From Rhea pennata (Eukaryota > Chordata > Aves > Rheiformes > Rheidae), in the NCBI RefSeq assembly GCF_028389875.1, contig NC_084665.1:3286001-3350000 (forward strand): a DNA stretch of 64,000 nucleotides. Reading direction: 5' to 3'. The notes under the pieces are model-generated. The model had not been told where the DNA came from. It did no database searches and saw only the letters and a list, made by a program, of their open reading frames with translations. The position numbers and the translations under genes are program-made. Positions 1 to 12,600 of this stretch are shown here, piece after piece (the first letter of the stretch is position 1; the number at the start of each line of letters is the position of its first letter).

Positions 1-507
1 CAGAGCAGGACTGTGCTCCACTCCCTTAGATCCAAAGAAGCACCTCCACAAAAATCAGCAGTGGTGACTTCTCCAAGAGCTGGCCCAAGCCATCTGTTGG
101 ACTTGTGAAGTTTTTCTGTTTCTGAACTCAGTTAATATATTACAAAACGTTCATTGTTGCGCCTGAGTTTGCAGTGGGAGAAAGAGCAATTATTCTGATC
201 CTTGCTGAAGAGCTTTTTCCCCAGACCAGGGGGTTTCTGTTCTCTCATGTTTAATTGAGCTGGACCGTGGTGCTCAAACCAATGAGTCTGAACGCTAGTG
301 TTGTAGTGCACCTTCATATCAAGTAGTGCTGGCCTTGTTTGGGTGACAATACCTTCTTTGCATTTCCTTCCCCAGTGGAGAGTAAAACCATCTGTGGTGG
401 GGAAGTAGATGAGTGAGGATACAGCAATGTGACCTTTGTAGCTGGCATTCGCAGTAGGAAGACCTTCGAGGTGGATGGTGTTATTTTAGCATGTATCTTT
501 GTTGCAG
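1..507. other. Sequence upstream of the first KLHDC3 coding exon
   Basis: No gene is recognisable here. The stretch is not GC-rich and does not look like a CpG-island promoter, so the KLHDC3 promoter and any non-coding first exon probably lie to the left of the window. A pyrimidine tract ending in an AG at 506-507 is a good splice acceptor, which suggests that this stretch is the end of a 5'-UTR intron and that the first coding exon starts at about 508. The human left-hand neighbour MEA1 was not seen. Confidence 0.5.
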
Positions 508-600
508 AGCCAGGTGACGTCTGTGCAGCATGATGGTGGCCTGAGAAGCATGAGGCTGTGGCACCGGGGGCCCTGAAGGCTGGTGGGCTCACGGGGAGGA
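508..600 (+). promoter_or_regulatory. KLHDC3 5' leader with two short upstream ORFs
   Basis: If the acceptor at 507 is used, 508-600 is 5' UTR. It contains two short upstream ORFs that end before the main start: 530-544 (MMVA then stop) and 550-576 (MRLWHRGP then stop). The main ATG at 601 has a purine at -3 (GGAATGC). The uORFs could lower translation; this is inference. Confidence 0.4.
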
Positions 601-3600
601 ATGCTACGGTGGGCAGTGCACTTGGAAGGTGGGCCTCGAAGGGTGAACCACGCTGCTGTGGCCGTCGGGCACAAGGTGTATTCCTTTGGTGGCTATTGCT
701 CTGGAGAAGACTATGAGACTCTACGGCAGATTGATGTTCACGTTTTTAACGCAGGTAAGAGTGCTACGTCCTTTTGGTGCATGATGGAATGGCTCCTTGG
801 GCTCAGCTGGCAGCTTTTCTTGCCCACTGCTGCTGGAGAGGGAGATGTTACACTCTGTCGCATGTCTGACTAATTTCCAAAACACTTACCACGTCGATGG
901 GAGCCTCCTCTGTTGTGCAGCCCTGTGCTTTCAGCTTCAGGAACAGGGCACAGAGGGGCTGTAGTTCAGGAGACTGCTATGGGAAAGGCTCACCAGAAGC
1001 AACCACAGAGTCAGCAGCTTTTTTCACCCTTTTTGTTGGTGAGTACTGGCTCAAAACTGCAAAGAGAAGCTAAATTTAGTTGAATCAGTTCCTGTGTCCG
1101 GTTTGTAGCATGACTGTGCTCAGCCTCCCGGTAACATGGAATTGCCAGTACGCCAAGTCAAATCTTCAGGTTTAAATTCCTGAGCCATTTCACTGTGGTG
1201 GCAGCTGACAACTGCTGCTAGCACGGTGGAAGCGGCAGGGCCATGTGGTTACGGTGCAGGCCTGCTGCTTTTGGTGATGGCTAGCCACTAGATATTGTGA
1301 AGATTCACAGTGTGGCTCAGCAAAGCAGCTGGAGCTGGAGTTATTTTTGTAGGGTAACCAGTGTGTCAGGAACCAGTTGGAGTCCTCTGTCGATGGAGCA
1401 CTTCCCTGTAATTAGGCAGGTGGCTAAAAAAACTGTGCAGGTGCTTGGATGGGTCCAACTGAACAGATGAGAAGATGAACTTAAGAGGAACAAAAGCAGA
1501 GAACCAGTAACTAGTTTTTGGATGGCATGCCTAAATGCTCTCCTAGCACTTGGGTGGGATGTAGATGAAATTACTTTGTAGAATGTGGTGAATTCGCTGC
1601 TTTAGGTCTGAGGTTTGGAGAATATGGTGACTCATGCAGAAGTGGATAAGGTGGTTGGTTTGCACGCAGCCTTTGAGATGATCTGCTTGCGTTGCAGAGG
1701 GGAGCAACACTCAGGATCTCACGGATGAAGATACTCAGGTATAGGCAGAGAGACTAGTTTCTCACAGACCGGACAGGCGAGCAACGTAGCTTGTAAAACA
1801 TGCCAGTAGAGCACAGCTCTCATGGAGAAATAGTGATTAGTGTGCCCAAAGGAACGCTCTTGCATCTTCCTCCCTTCTTACTGCTCCCAAACATTAAAGG
1901 GTTACGATACTGCATCCACTGCTTGGGAGGGATGGGGCTGCAGTCACACTTGGCTTTCCAAACCCTTACTCAGCTAGCGCTGTCAGGTTTCAGCGCTAAG
2001 GCCAAGATGCCATATTCGATGAGCTAAAGAGCAGGACTGTCTTGTAGGTAGGAAACACACTGTCTAGCTTGAGTTTAGCATGGCTGTGCTTCCTCGGTGG
2101 CCTTCTTGCCTCTGTGATGGACACTCACCTTTTAAAATGCCTGATCCTTCCCCTTTTGCTCTTTTGGTATTTCAGGGCAACTGCAGCCTAACTATTTTCT
2201 GTTATATTTTTTATCTCCTGGTTGAAAATAAAACTGGAAGCAGTATGCATGGCCAAAGGATTGTGTCTGGGTGCTGTTTTGTAATGGCCATGTAATACTT
2301 TCTGTGACTTGCAGTGTCGTTAAATCCTGTAATACATGTTGACTGCTCTGGCTACTACTGAAAATGACATACAGGCTCCCAAGAAGTAGAACCTGTGATC
2401 ACAAGAAACTCCTATTAGTAACACAAGGTTAGCAGAGAGATGTCTAACACTAGAGGTGTGGGTGGGGGCAAGGGTCTAGAGTTTAAAAAAAGAAGAAACC
2501 AACATAAATCCTTGTTTCTAGGGTGCTACCATGTTGCTTTACTAGGAATGCTGCCTCAAGGCTGAATGATACCGTTGAGTGTGTTCCCTTGCCTGCTGCA
2601 CTGAACTGCTCTTGGGCTGCCTGTTTGTCTAGCTTTGAGTCTGTTCTTCAGAAATGTCACCAACTTAAACTAGTTTCTGCATTTGTTATCACCCCTGTGC
2701 TTTTCTTTCCATTTTGGATAGGGGTGTTCTGTTTTGTTTAATTGAATGTGCTGTATTCCCCAACCTACTCTCTAGGATGAGCCAGAGTGGAAGTCTCTTC
2801 AGTGTAGTTGATGAAAAAAAAAGAAGACTGTTCAGTTCAGTCCTTCACCCCTCAGGTGCTTCTTCTAATCTCCTCTGTGACAGCAGACTTGTGGAAGGTT
2901 ATGCTTCCATATTTGTTGGCTACCGGTTTTTCAGGGTCAGGCACAGCTTTGTTTACTTATACTTCTCCTGTACCTTGTTGCAGATGAAAGAAGCTTTCGT
3001 GAACACTCTCTTGTTCCTACAGTGTTCCTAATCAGTTGTGACCTGTGAGCACGTGTATCAGGCTGACATTTGACATGAGCTTGAACTTCTACTTTTAGTG
3101 TCTCTGCGTTGGATCAAGCTGCCTCCAGTGTGGACAAACAGCCGAGACCATGTGAGAGAGGTGCCCTATATGAGGTATGGGCACTCAGCAGTGCTCATAG
3201 ATGACACCATCTACATATGGGGTGGTCGCAATGACACTGAGGGAGCCTGCAACGTGCTCTATGCCTTTGATGTCAGTAAGTTCCAACTTCTTGCCCTTCC
3301 TTATCCCAGCTGCTCTTGATGAAGCCATCTCTCTGTTCTACTGCATTGCTCTCCAGCTTGCTGTCCTATCACTCAGTGTCTCTACAAAGTGGTAGTCTGG
3401 AGCAAACGGGGCAGGAGAGAAATTGGTGTGTTATCAAGAACATGAGAGGCATAGTGTGCCTAGCTGGTTCAGCAGGTTTGAAAGAGGAACAGGATGGTCA
3501 GTGGATCTGGACACTTGTCTCTCTAAAAGCCTTGAACAGAAATGACGGAACCTGTCTCATAGTCAAATGGCTTTTAATTTTTCTGTTGGCTTTGTGTTGT

Positions 3601-6600
3601 CTCTCTGATAGTAACTACAACTGAAGCTATCGTTCTCTGTGATACACTATTCCTTAATGGTGGCTGAAGGTTGCAACAAGAAGGGGATGGAGCTCTTGAG
3701 GACTCTAGGGTGGCCCTTCTATCTGTAAGAATGAAGCAGAGTTAGGAATAAAATACAGAAGCAGTCAGAGACAGAATGGAAAAACTAAGGCAAGCATGAG
3801 CCAAGTTAGACAAACCTGAAAGGTAACTCCTTGAGCCTTTCTGTTGGCTTCTTCATTGTGCTGTTGAAACATCTAGGGAGAACAGAAACTGGGTGGACGG
3901 GAGCACTGGGAAAGGGGAAGGGAGGATTACGTCTGGATTCTAGAGGCAAGTCCAACCTAAATACTAGCCAGGAACAAACTTGCTGGGCTTACAGTAGAAG
4001 TGCTTGGCCACGGGTTCTTTTCCTTGTTAGGAAAGATCTCGCTGCTTGGGAGCTGCTCTCTGGGCACAGTTAATTGTCTGGATTTTTCTTTTCCCCCTCT
4101 GACACATGCAGCTGAGAAGCCACCAGCAAACCTCTGTGTGCACAAGGGCTTTACAGTGGGAGCTGCCTGATGTCCCTGCTAAGTCGATCACTTTAGCATT
4201 AAGTGAAAATTAGCTGAAAAGCCAGACTTCAGTCCTGGTCCAAACCCTCCGCAGCTATTTGTACACACTGTGCCTGTCCCCTGCCAATCCTGGAAAGTGA
4301 GACTGGCAGTCCTTTGGCTGTGATGGAAGCTCCACTGTATGAGTTTCATCAGGATCAAGACCAGGCTTTGAAGTCCTGGCTGAGGGCATCTTTGTCCTCT
4401 GGGGAGGGAGGTGCTGATCATAAGTTGAGGTCTTTTCCATATCTAATTTGACACATTATACTTGGCTGAGCTCTTGCTGTTACCGTGTGACTTGGCTTGA
4501 AAGCAGTCCTGTAATGGATGGGAACTCAATAGCTATCACAGCTTTCTTGCTCGCAGGCTGCCCAGGGATTCTGTTGACCTTGCAAGCCCTTTTGTGCAGT
4601 TCCAGCTGGGCTTAGGTAGATAACTGTGGCCAGAGGCCAATTCAGAGAAGTTATCCTCTCCCAGAGAATGTTGCTTTGGCTCCAACTTTGCCACTTCCTG
4701 AAATAAGCATTGCTGTTGGCCGCGTTCATGGAGCAGGGCGGGGGAGAGGGAAATGTCTCCTGCTGTCTCGAGGCTTATCTGTGCCTCTCTGTGGGCTTCT
4801 GGGACAGGTGCCTGTTTGTGCTTGGCAGTGAGTCACTGGCTTAGTTCCACGTTGCCCTGCATGGAAAACAGCTCTGGCTGGATTTAAAGTTCTCTCCTAA
4901 ATCAAGCCAGTCGCTGGAGCACGTAGGGTAAGGGGATGAATCTGGCTGGTGTAGACTTGTGGGGAGCAGTGCCTGAAGGGCAGGCAAATGTGAACAGCAG
5001 AGGGTGGAGAGCAGAGAAGGCTCCCCTTGAAGAGGAGATGAAAGCGTAACAAGAGGAGCAGATAGGATGGGGAGAGCGGAACTCCAGAGGTGAGGATGTG
5101 GACAGTAGCTCTGTTGACATGAGTGGCCGAATGACCTCAGACTAGGTTTTAGAGTGCTGTTTTTCTCTGTCAGTTACCTTGCGTCTCCAAGCTGTGAGGT
5201 CACTTGGGCCGCTTGACGCCGTTGCTTCATTGTAATTGAAACTGTAAATGCAGAGCTGAAAAGTGACTCACTAGTAAGCTTTGCAAGAGCTTCAGTATAA
5301 ATCAAGCAGTGCTGTGCTAGTCACACCTAAAACTTGAGTTTATTGTGGGGTTTGGCAGAGTCAGCAGTCTTGCCCTGAGAATAAGGTCCTCTGTCACTGT
5401 GTCCGCTCTGAGGAGGCTTAGCTGGGTGCCCTGACTTGAAGAAGCTTGCAGTCTCTCTGCCTGGAGAAGCATGTGCTCTGTACGAAGGAGTGTATGTATT
5501 TCTGTCTCAGAAACAGCGTTTTCCTTGCCCCCCGAAGAGTAGTAAAGAGCTACCCCATCCCCACATCTATTGTGTTTCCTTAGCATTGCCTTCTGTTCTG
5601 TTTTAGACACGCACAAATGGTTCACACCAAAGGTGTCTGGAACGGTCCCAGGAGCAAGAGATGGGCACTCAGCGTGTGTCCTGGCAAAGAGCATGTTTAT
5701 CTTCGGAGGCTACGAGCAGCTGGTGAGTAGTGTCTGTGACAGTTCTTTGGAGATCCCTGGAAAAGAGGGTGCTCTTATCCAAGACATGAGTAGAGGCAGG
5801 GTAAAAGGATATGCTTGCATTTATAGTTACTTTCATTTTATAACTTGGCAAAGTTATGGCATAAATTATCCAGGTTAGGCTCCTGGTTTTGTGGAAAAGA
5901 TGGTTGAGAAAGTAGATCCACAAAGACTAGTGGCTTTATTGTTTTGATTGTTTTTTTTTCCCCAAAAACAATGTATTTTATTCTTAGCGGCAAAAGATGT
6001 TTGCCCGTGTCTTGGCAAGTAAGCCACCTAACAGGTTAGAGGATGCTTTCTGTATCTGCTTGAGCGATTGCTGGCTCAATTCTCAGCCAAATTTAAATAA
6101 AGATAAATATATATATAATTATAGTAAGTATAAAAGTATGTAAGTGTATATATATATTTATTTATTTTAATCTGACTGAGAAGTGAGACAGAAAAATCCC
6201 TTTCCAATATCTGCAGTGTTGCTTTGAGTCTTGATCGTGGTCTGTGCGTGCTCCCTGTGTTTTGTACCTATTCTCACATCTTGCTGAGCCCCTCCAGCAA
6301 ATGCTTACTTGTCCTCCCACAGAAGAGTACTTTGAGCTGAAGGTCATCCTGCACTAGCCATCAGTGTGCTTAATGCTCCTTGGAGCAAATCCTTATGCTC
6401 TGATCTTAAAAAGTGGGTAAATATAATTTCAGCCTATCACCAGGCTCCATAAAAGCTGTGCAAACTCATCTCTGTCTATCTGGAAGGAAGCTGGAGCTCT
6501 GTTATGGCAGACCCTGGGCTATTCTCCTTCTTCTGAGCGGTATAGCAGTGCCAAATCTATAGTCTTGATTACAGCACCAGTACAAATATGATCTGTTTCT

Positions 6601-9600
6601 TAACCAAGACCAAACAAGCCTGTAGCCAACTTGGTGCTATCTCCTCTGGCTGGAGGAGTGGAAGGCTGCACTGTCTGTGACTGCAGGCCCTTCTGCGCTG
6701 CTAGAGACAGATGAGTTTTGTGGGATCCTCAGAGCCCCACCTGTATTTATTTTGAGGGAGCTAATTACCTAGGAGTAATCTCAGCTCCCTTCTACTTCTC
6801 ATCTTGTGGCCTTAGCAGAGTCAGCTGTGACTGTCCAGTTATGCAGCTCCCTTCTTCTGTCACTGCATGGAATAGGGGCAGGTACTGCAGGGAATGCATG
6901 TGTTGCATGTAGGACTCAGTCTTGGTCATAACAAGTGAGTATCGAATAAATTGGAAGGCTGTAGAGAGAGAAGGGACAGCTTTGAGGAGAAATGGGCTTC
7001 ACCTCCCCCTTGTGAGGTGATGAGTGTGCTGCTTACCCTGATGTTTTGGAGCTAGCACCCCATCTCTCTGGAAGTGCTGCCTCCAAAGGGATGCTCCAGG
7101 TCGCTAGGAGAGCGTTCTTTCCTGGTGCTGGGGGTGACCACGCTGCCCAGTCCCTTGGTGACCAGGCTGCACTGCTGTTCTTCCAGGCTGACTGCTTTTC
7201 TAATGACATCCATAAATTGGACACCACAAGCATGATGTGGACCTTAATCTCTGCCAAGGTCAGTGTCTGTTTTCTCACTCTGATTTGTGGGGGAAGTCTT
7301 GTCTCTGACACCCTCTGGGATAGCTGCCCACCATTGTCTCACAGATTGTCTTGTTTGGCTGCGATCTGCAGGAGGAGGAGTTCTCCAAGATCAGGCAGCC
7401 ACTCTTCCAACTTCCTCACAGAGATGCGTCCTCTCCCTAGGTAATCTGCCTGCTTTCTCTAGTTCTATTTTAATCTGTTTTTGCAGGGTACACCAGCTCG
7501 TTGGAGAGACTTCCATTCGGCTACCATCATTGGAACAAAGATGTATGTGTTCGGTGGCAGAGCTGATCGGTTTGGGCCATTTCATTCCAACAATGAGATC
7601 TACTGCAACCGCATTAAAGTATTTGACACAGAAACAAACTCCTGGCTGGACTCCCCTCCCACTCCAGTGCTCCCTGAAGGCCGGAGGAGCCATTCAGCCT
7701 GTGAGTATGGAGCTGCTGAGAAAGGTGGACAGTGGAAGGGAATTCCCTTGCCCCAGCAGAAGGGGTGTCTGGCCTACTGGGTGGAGATGTGGGGTGGCAA
7801 AGAACACGCCGAGCCTGGGTGTTGTGGAAAGCTGCTGCCTCTCACAAAGCCTTGCACCTCGCCCCGCGTGTGAAGATGTGGTAAACTAAGGGAGATGACC
7901 AGCACCCCTTTGCTTTGCATTTGATGTTGGAACAGGGATCAGCTGGGCTCTACACTGGGTGGCACACTGATGTCTGTGCTTGCTCCCTACAGTCAGCTAC
8001 AATGGGGAGCTATATGTATTTGGTGGCTACAACGCGCGCCTGAACAGACACTTCCACGATCTCTGGAAATTCAATCCAGGTATTTATGCTTTTAACTTGC
8101 TGTGCTTGATAGTGCTTGAGGCTCTCAAGTGTGTAGACGCTCAGATGCGTGTATCCCACGAGGGCCTAGGAGCCTGCTTGGGAGAAATGGCTCTTCTGAC
8201 AGCATTGACAGGAACTTGATTGAGACCCGCCCCCCCCCCCCCGGTTCTTTCTTGTGCTGTTTCCAAATCTCAGTCAGAAAGCAGAAAAGGAAGTATTACT
8301 GAAAGATGCCCCTAAATAAAAAGTGATCTCATTCTTAAATATGCAGAAGTGTTAATAGAAAAGAAGGTACAGAGAAGCAATGGGGCTAGGGGATCCCGGA
8401 GACCATGGTTGCAGAAACCATTCAATCTGAGCTTTAGCATCCCCACACCACACTATCTGGGTACCAGGAGGTCAAACTGTGCAGCAGAAATGGTGGTTCT
8501 TGAGCTGATGCCCTGAATATCAGTGAGCTACCAGCTGTTTGGTGCCTCCCATACTTGGGTATTTTTGGCAGTCCGTTAAAATTATTTGTTTGCTGACTGC
8601 TTTGTGTAATGAAATCTTATAAAAGCATTATGTGGTTATCTGAGAGCAGCCAATCTGCTGTTCCCCTAGCTGATCTGTGGTCTAGTGGCTGAGCTCCTGG
8701 AGATTTCAATGCTGCATAGTATAGCTTAATCATCCTTCAAAGTCCTTGCCATGGAGAGTGGACTTCTCCATGGCAAGGTATCTTCTTGGTATCTTCTCCA
8801 CCTTGTTCAACTTCCCATACTCCCCCAAGGAGGGGATATTCTGTGTTTTCTTTGGCTGCCGACAGATGGAGCTGGATCCCTGGGTCTCCTCGCAGAGCTG
8901 GCAAGGGAGCCTGCCCGCCTGCTCCTGGAGCTTCACCCCTTGCATGGCTCCCCGAGCCAGCTGCCTGGTGTTCGGGCGCTGTAAGCAGAAAACCTAGGCG
9001 TGTTGCAGCGGATGAAGGGGAGAACTACTCCCGTCACAGCAGGCAGAGCTCTGAGAGCTGTGCCTGGCATCTCGTGTGACATTTTGGGAGCACTCTGTAG
9101 AATCATATTGTTTTGCCAACACAGCAAAAAGAGGTAGCGGACAGGAAAGGTGGATGTTGGCCACTTGGTGGCTGTAGGGCATGGGCCTCTGCTTTTTGTG
9201 TGCTTTGTTTAAATCCGTAACCTGCCTATACCTGAGTCTCAGCCAGGCTTTCACAAGAAGCTGGTGCGTTTTTCCCCCCTTAGTTTCTTTTTCTTGGAGG
9301 AAGATTGAGCCCAAGGGGAAAGGCCCATGTCCTCGACGTCGGCAGTGCTGCTGCAGAGTTGGGGACAAAATCATTCTCTTTGGAGGCACCAGGTGAGTAG
9401 TGCGAGGCCTTTAGAGTGGCTCTGTAAAAGGGTTTTTCATGCCCTTCAGTTCAATTTCTTTCCGTGCTGTCTCATACTATAGTCAGCATCACTTTAGAGC
9501 CATGGGGCAACTGTCTCTCCACCTTACAAGTATCCAGCAGAAATGACACAGATCAGGATTCCTCTGGAAAAACTGGAAGACTGAAGATGTCCTGCTAGTT

Positions 9601-12600
9601 TGTTAAGTACCTGGTGACAAGCCTTCTTTTACAACAAGTAGGGGCAGTAGTGTGTAACATCCTGTTCAGGAGGGGTTGTGCAATTCTGTGGCCAAGCTTT
9701 CTGTGAAAGAGGTCTGGAGGGGCAGTGGGGAAGCAGCATTCTGCTGCAGAAGGACAGTCTGCTCTGCTGCAGCAGATCTCAGATTCATTTACCTCCACTA
9801 CATGCTGCCTGGGCTTCTCCTTGCAGTATCACTCTTCTTTTGCTGGCAAGTGCATCTATGAAGCTGCAGAGGGGTGTCAGTTTGGCTGGGAGCAGTTTAA
9901 GGAGCCCTTCCATGTACCAAGGCAGTGTTCCCTTCTCTGCCAGCTTTCCTTAGTGAAATTTCCTTTCACAAAGGAGACCTGGTGTTAAGGATTTAGCTGT
10001 CAAACACTGGAAGTGGTATTGTCAGGATGCAGAACAGCTGGATGTTGCCAAGAGCCTTAACAGCTGTGAAAAGAAAGGAAGGGGCCCATCAGCAGCACAC
10101 CCTCTCTGCTCTCTGTCTGAAATGATGCATTACAGTTCTGGAGCACAGGTCTTTTTGCTGGCATCTGCCTCGTGTAAACATCTGAATGCTTTCAAGCCTC
10201 CAAATGGCTCAGAAACCTTTGGGAAGGCTTTTCCTGGGTCCCTGGTGGTGGCTTTTGGGGGACCTCTTTGAAGGCAGGCAGGGGACAAGACAGGGAGTCC
10301 ATCAGGTGGACAGCTGCCACACCAGTGGGTGATGGGATGCCATCAAGCCAAAGGAGTACTGGGAGGGAGAAGCAATAACAGGAGGCTTGTATGGACACGA
10401 GGAAGTGCTCAGAGCATGGGTGAAGAACTCAGAGGTACAGAGTTTATCCAGTCTCCTCAACAGATACTGGGTGTTGCTCTGTACGGTAGAAGGCTTGGCA
10501 GGACTTGAAGGCAGCTCTGGAAGCTCTTGAATGTTACAGTCTTTGGTAGATGGTGCTGATTTTGTTACAGCAGCAGCTGAGCCCTGATATCAAACCTAGG
10601 CACCCTAAGAAATGCTAACAAACAACGGCAAATTCAGGAGCAGTTTTCCGGAGCGCTGTCTGCCTCTGCCAGGCAACACAGCAGTGTTCGCAGCATCTGC
10701 TGCCCCCAAACACTTCAACATTCAACATGCTCTTTAATGTCCAGGCTCAAGTCTCTCGTAGAACAGTTCATCGGCACCAGCTTGGGATAAGAAGAGCTGC
10801 TGGCAGCCAGGAAAGTGGCTTGCTTGGACTTCAGGGAGAGTCTTGCAGGCTGGGGAAGGGGGAGGTGGGAGTGGGGGCTGTGCTCGCTTCCTGTAATGGT
10901 TATCAGGTGTGTTCTGGAGCTGCCTGGTGAGATAAGAAGTTTTCCAGGAAGTCGTTGAAATGGAGAACTCCCTGTGGTCTGCCTCCTGACCTGCGTTCTC
11001 TCACCCCGGCCTGGGCCGGGGGGCGGGGAGAGATCCCAGCGCAGGGGATTCAGTGGGATTGCTTGGTGGATAAGCCAGCAGGCGCAGCTGCTCTGGGGAA
11101 AGGACTGGCAAAACCCTCTTGTATCCTGCCTCCCCTCAGGGGGTTCAGAGGTGCTTTTGCAGGGTGCCTGTTGCTGGAGCATCCAAATGCTTCGTTTCCT
11201 TTGTATTCCTACCTAGAGCCCACTCTTTCTGCCCCATCTGTGCCCCCTCTAAAGGAGGGGGGCTAGCAGCAATCTTGTCACTTCTGTCTGAAGTGACCAG
11301 GACTCATTAATGAGTCATGAGCTAATGACTCATTAGCTACGTCCTCTTTTTCTCCAAAACCCACCAATACTACAGGATGCAGAGATCCCTCCCCAAGGAA
11401 GAGCCGTGGGGAGATGGAGTACAGAAAAACAGAATTTAGCTGAGCACATTTTGACCCAGGTTTGCCTTGAGGTTTCACATTGCCTGATAATGCTCAGAAA
11501 TACCCGGCTCTGGTGAGGGGACAGGGGCTCTCATTGGGTGCTCAGTGAAGGGCCCAAGATCCTTTACCAGCACTTTTGAGCTGCTGCTGAGCAGGAGTGG
11601 GCAATTTTGCTGGGATCTGGCTGGCAAGGGGTGCTCAGCACCCTGCTGTCTCGGGAGCTGCAGCTCTCCTGGCCTTGAACTCCAGGCTTTCCCTGGCTGC
11701 TTGCGGTTTCGTGATAACGCTCCAGACCTGGTGCCTGCTGGCTTCCTTTTGAAAGATAAAAGATACCGTAGGGACTGTGACGTGGATGTGAGAAGATTAG
11801 GTGGGGGCATGGTAAGCACACACGGTAGAATTGAAAGGGCTCTTGCCTGTACTCAGGCAGATTGGATCCATCTGTAACAGGTCTCTTTTGCCAGCGGTGA
11901 GCTGTGCCCCGTAGTTTGAACTGGCATTACAAGAACTGGCGAGGGTGGTACCATCTCGTGTCCTGGTGAGATGTGAAGCTTGGGAAGCAAGTGACACTGG
12001 GATGAGACGTCGCAGCACAAGCTCCCAGCTAGGCAGGAAAGACACGTTGAACTTCCTTGTTGCAGACTGAAGTGGGGCTTGAAATGCCTTTCCTTTCTGT
12101 TAAACTCTCCGAACAACTGTCAACCACAGAAGAGTTTTCCCTTGGGCCAGGCGCTGCTGTCCCAGCACAGGCTGCTCTGCCTGCGCTCAGAGCACTGATC
12201 AGGCTGCTATGTGGCTTCGACCACTCTCCTCCCACCACCCGCCAAGACTGCAGGGGACCTTAGAGATGAGGCTGCCTGTTCCCTGGGAACGCCTGAAACG
12301 ACCGCTCCCCTCTGGCATCGCAGCACCAACCTCAGATGGGAGCATCAACAAATTGGGGCTGGCTTAGAGCGACAGTCCCGCAGATCAGGATCTGACGCTC
12401 ACTCAGTCCCCTGAAAACAGGGACTCGCTTAGTCCCCGTTGCAGCATGGCCTGTTGGCGCAACCAGGGAGCTGTGGCTGGAGCCTGCGGTTGAACGGAGA
12501 ACGTCTGCACTTGCACTGCCGCGTGGATGTTTCCTAGCTGCTTTCTCCACGTTTCTCTCTCAATGACTCAATGGCCCATCTGAAATAACTGCAGCACATC

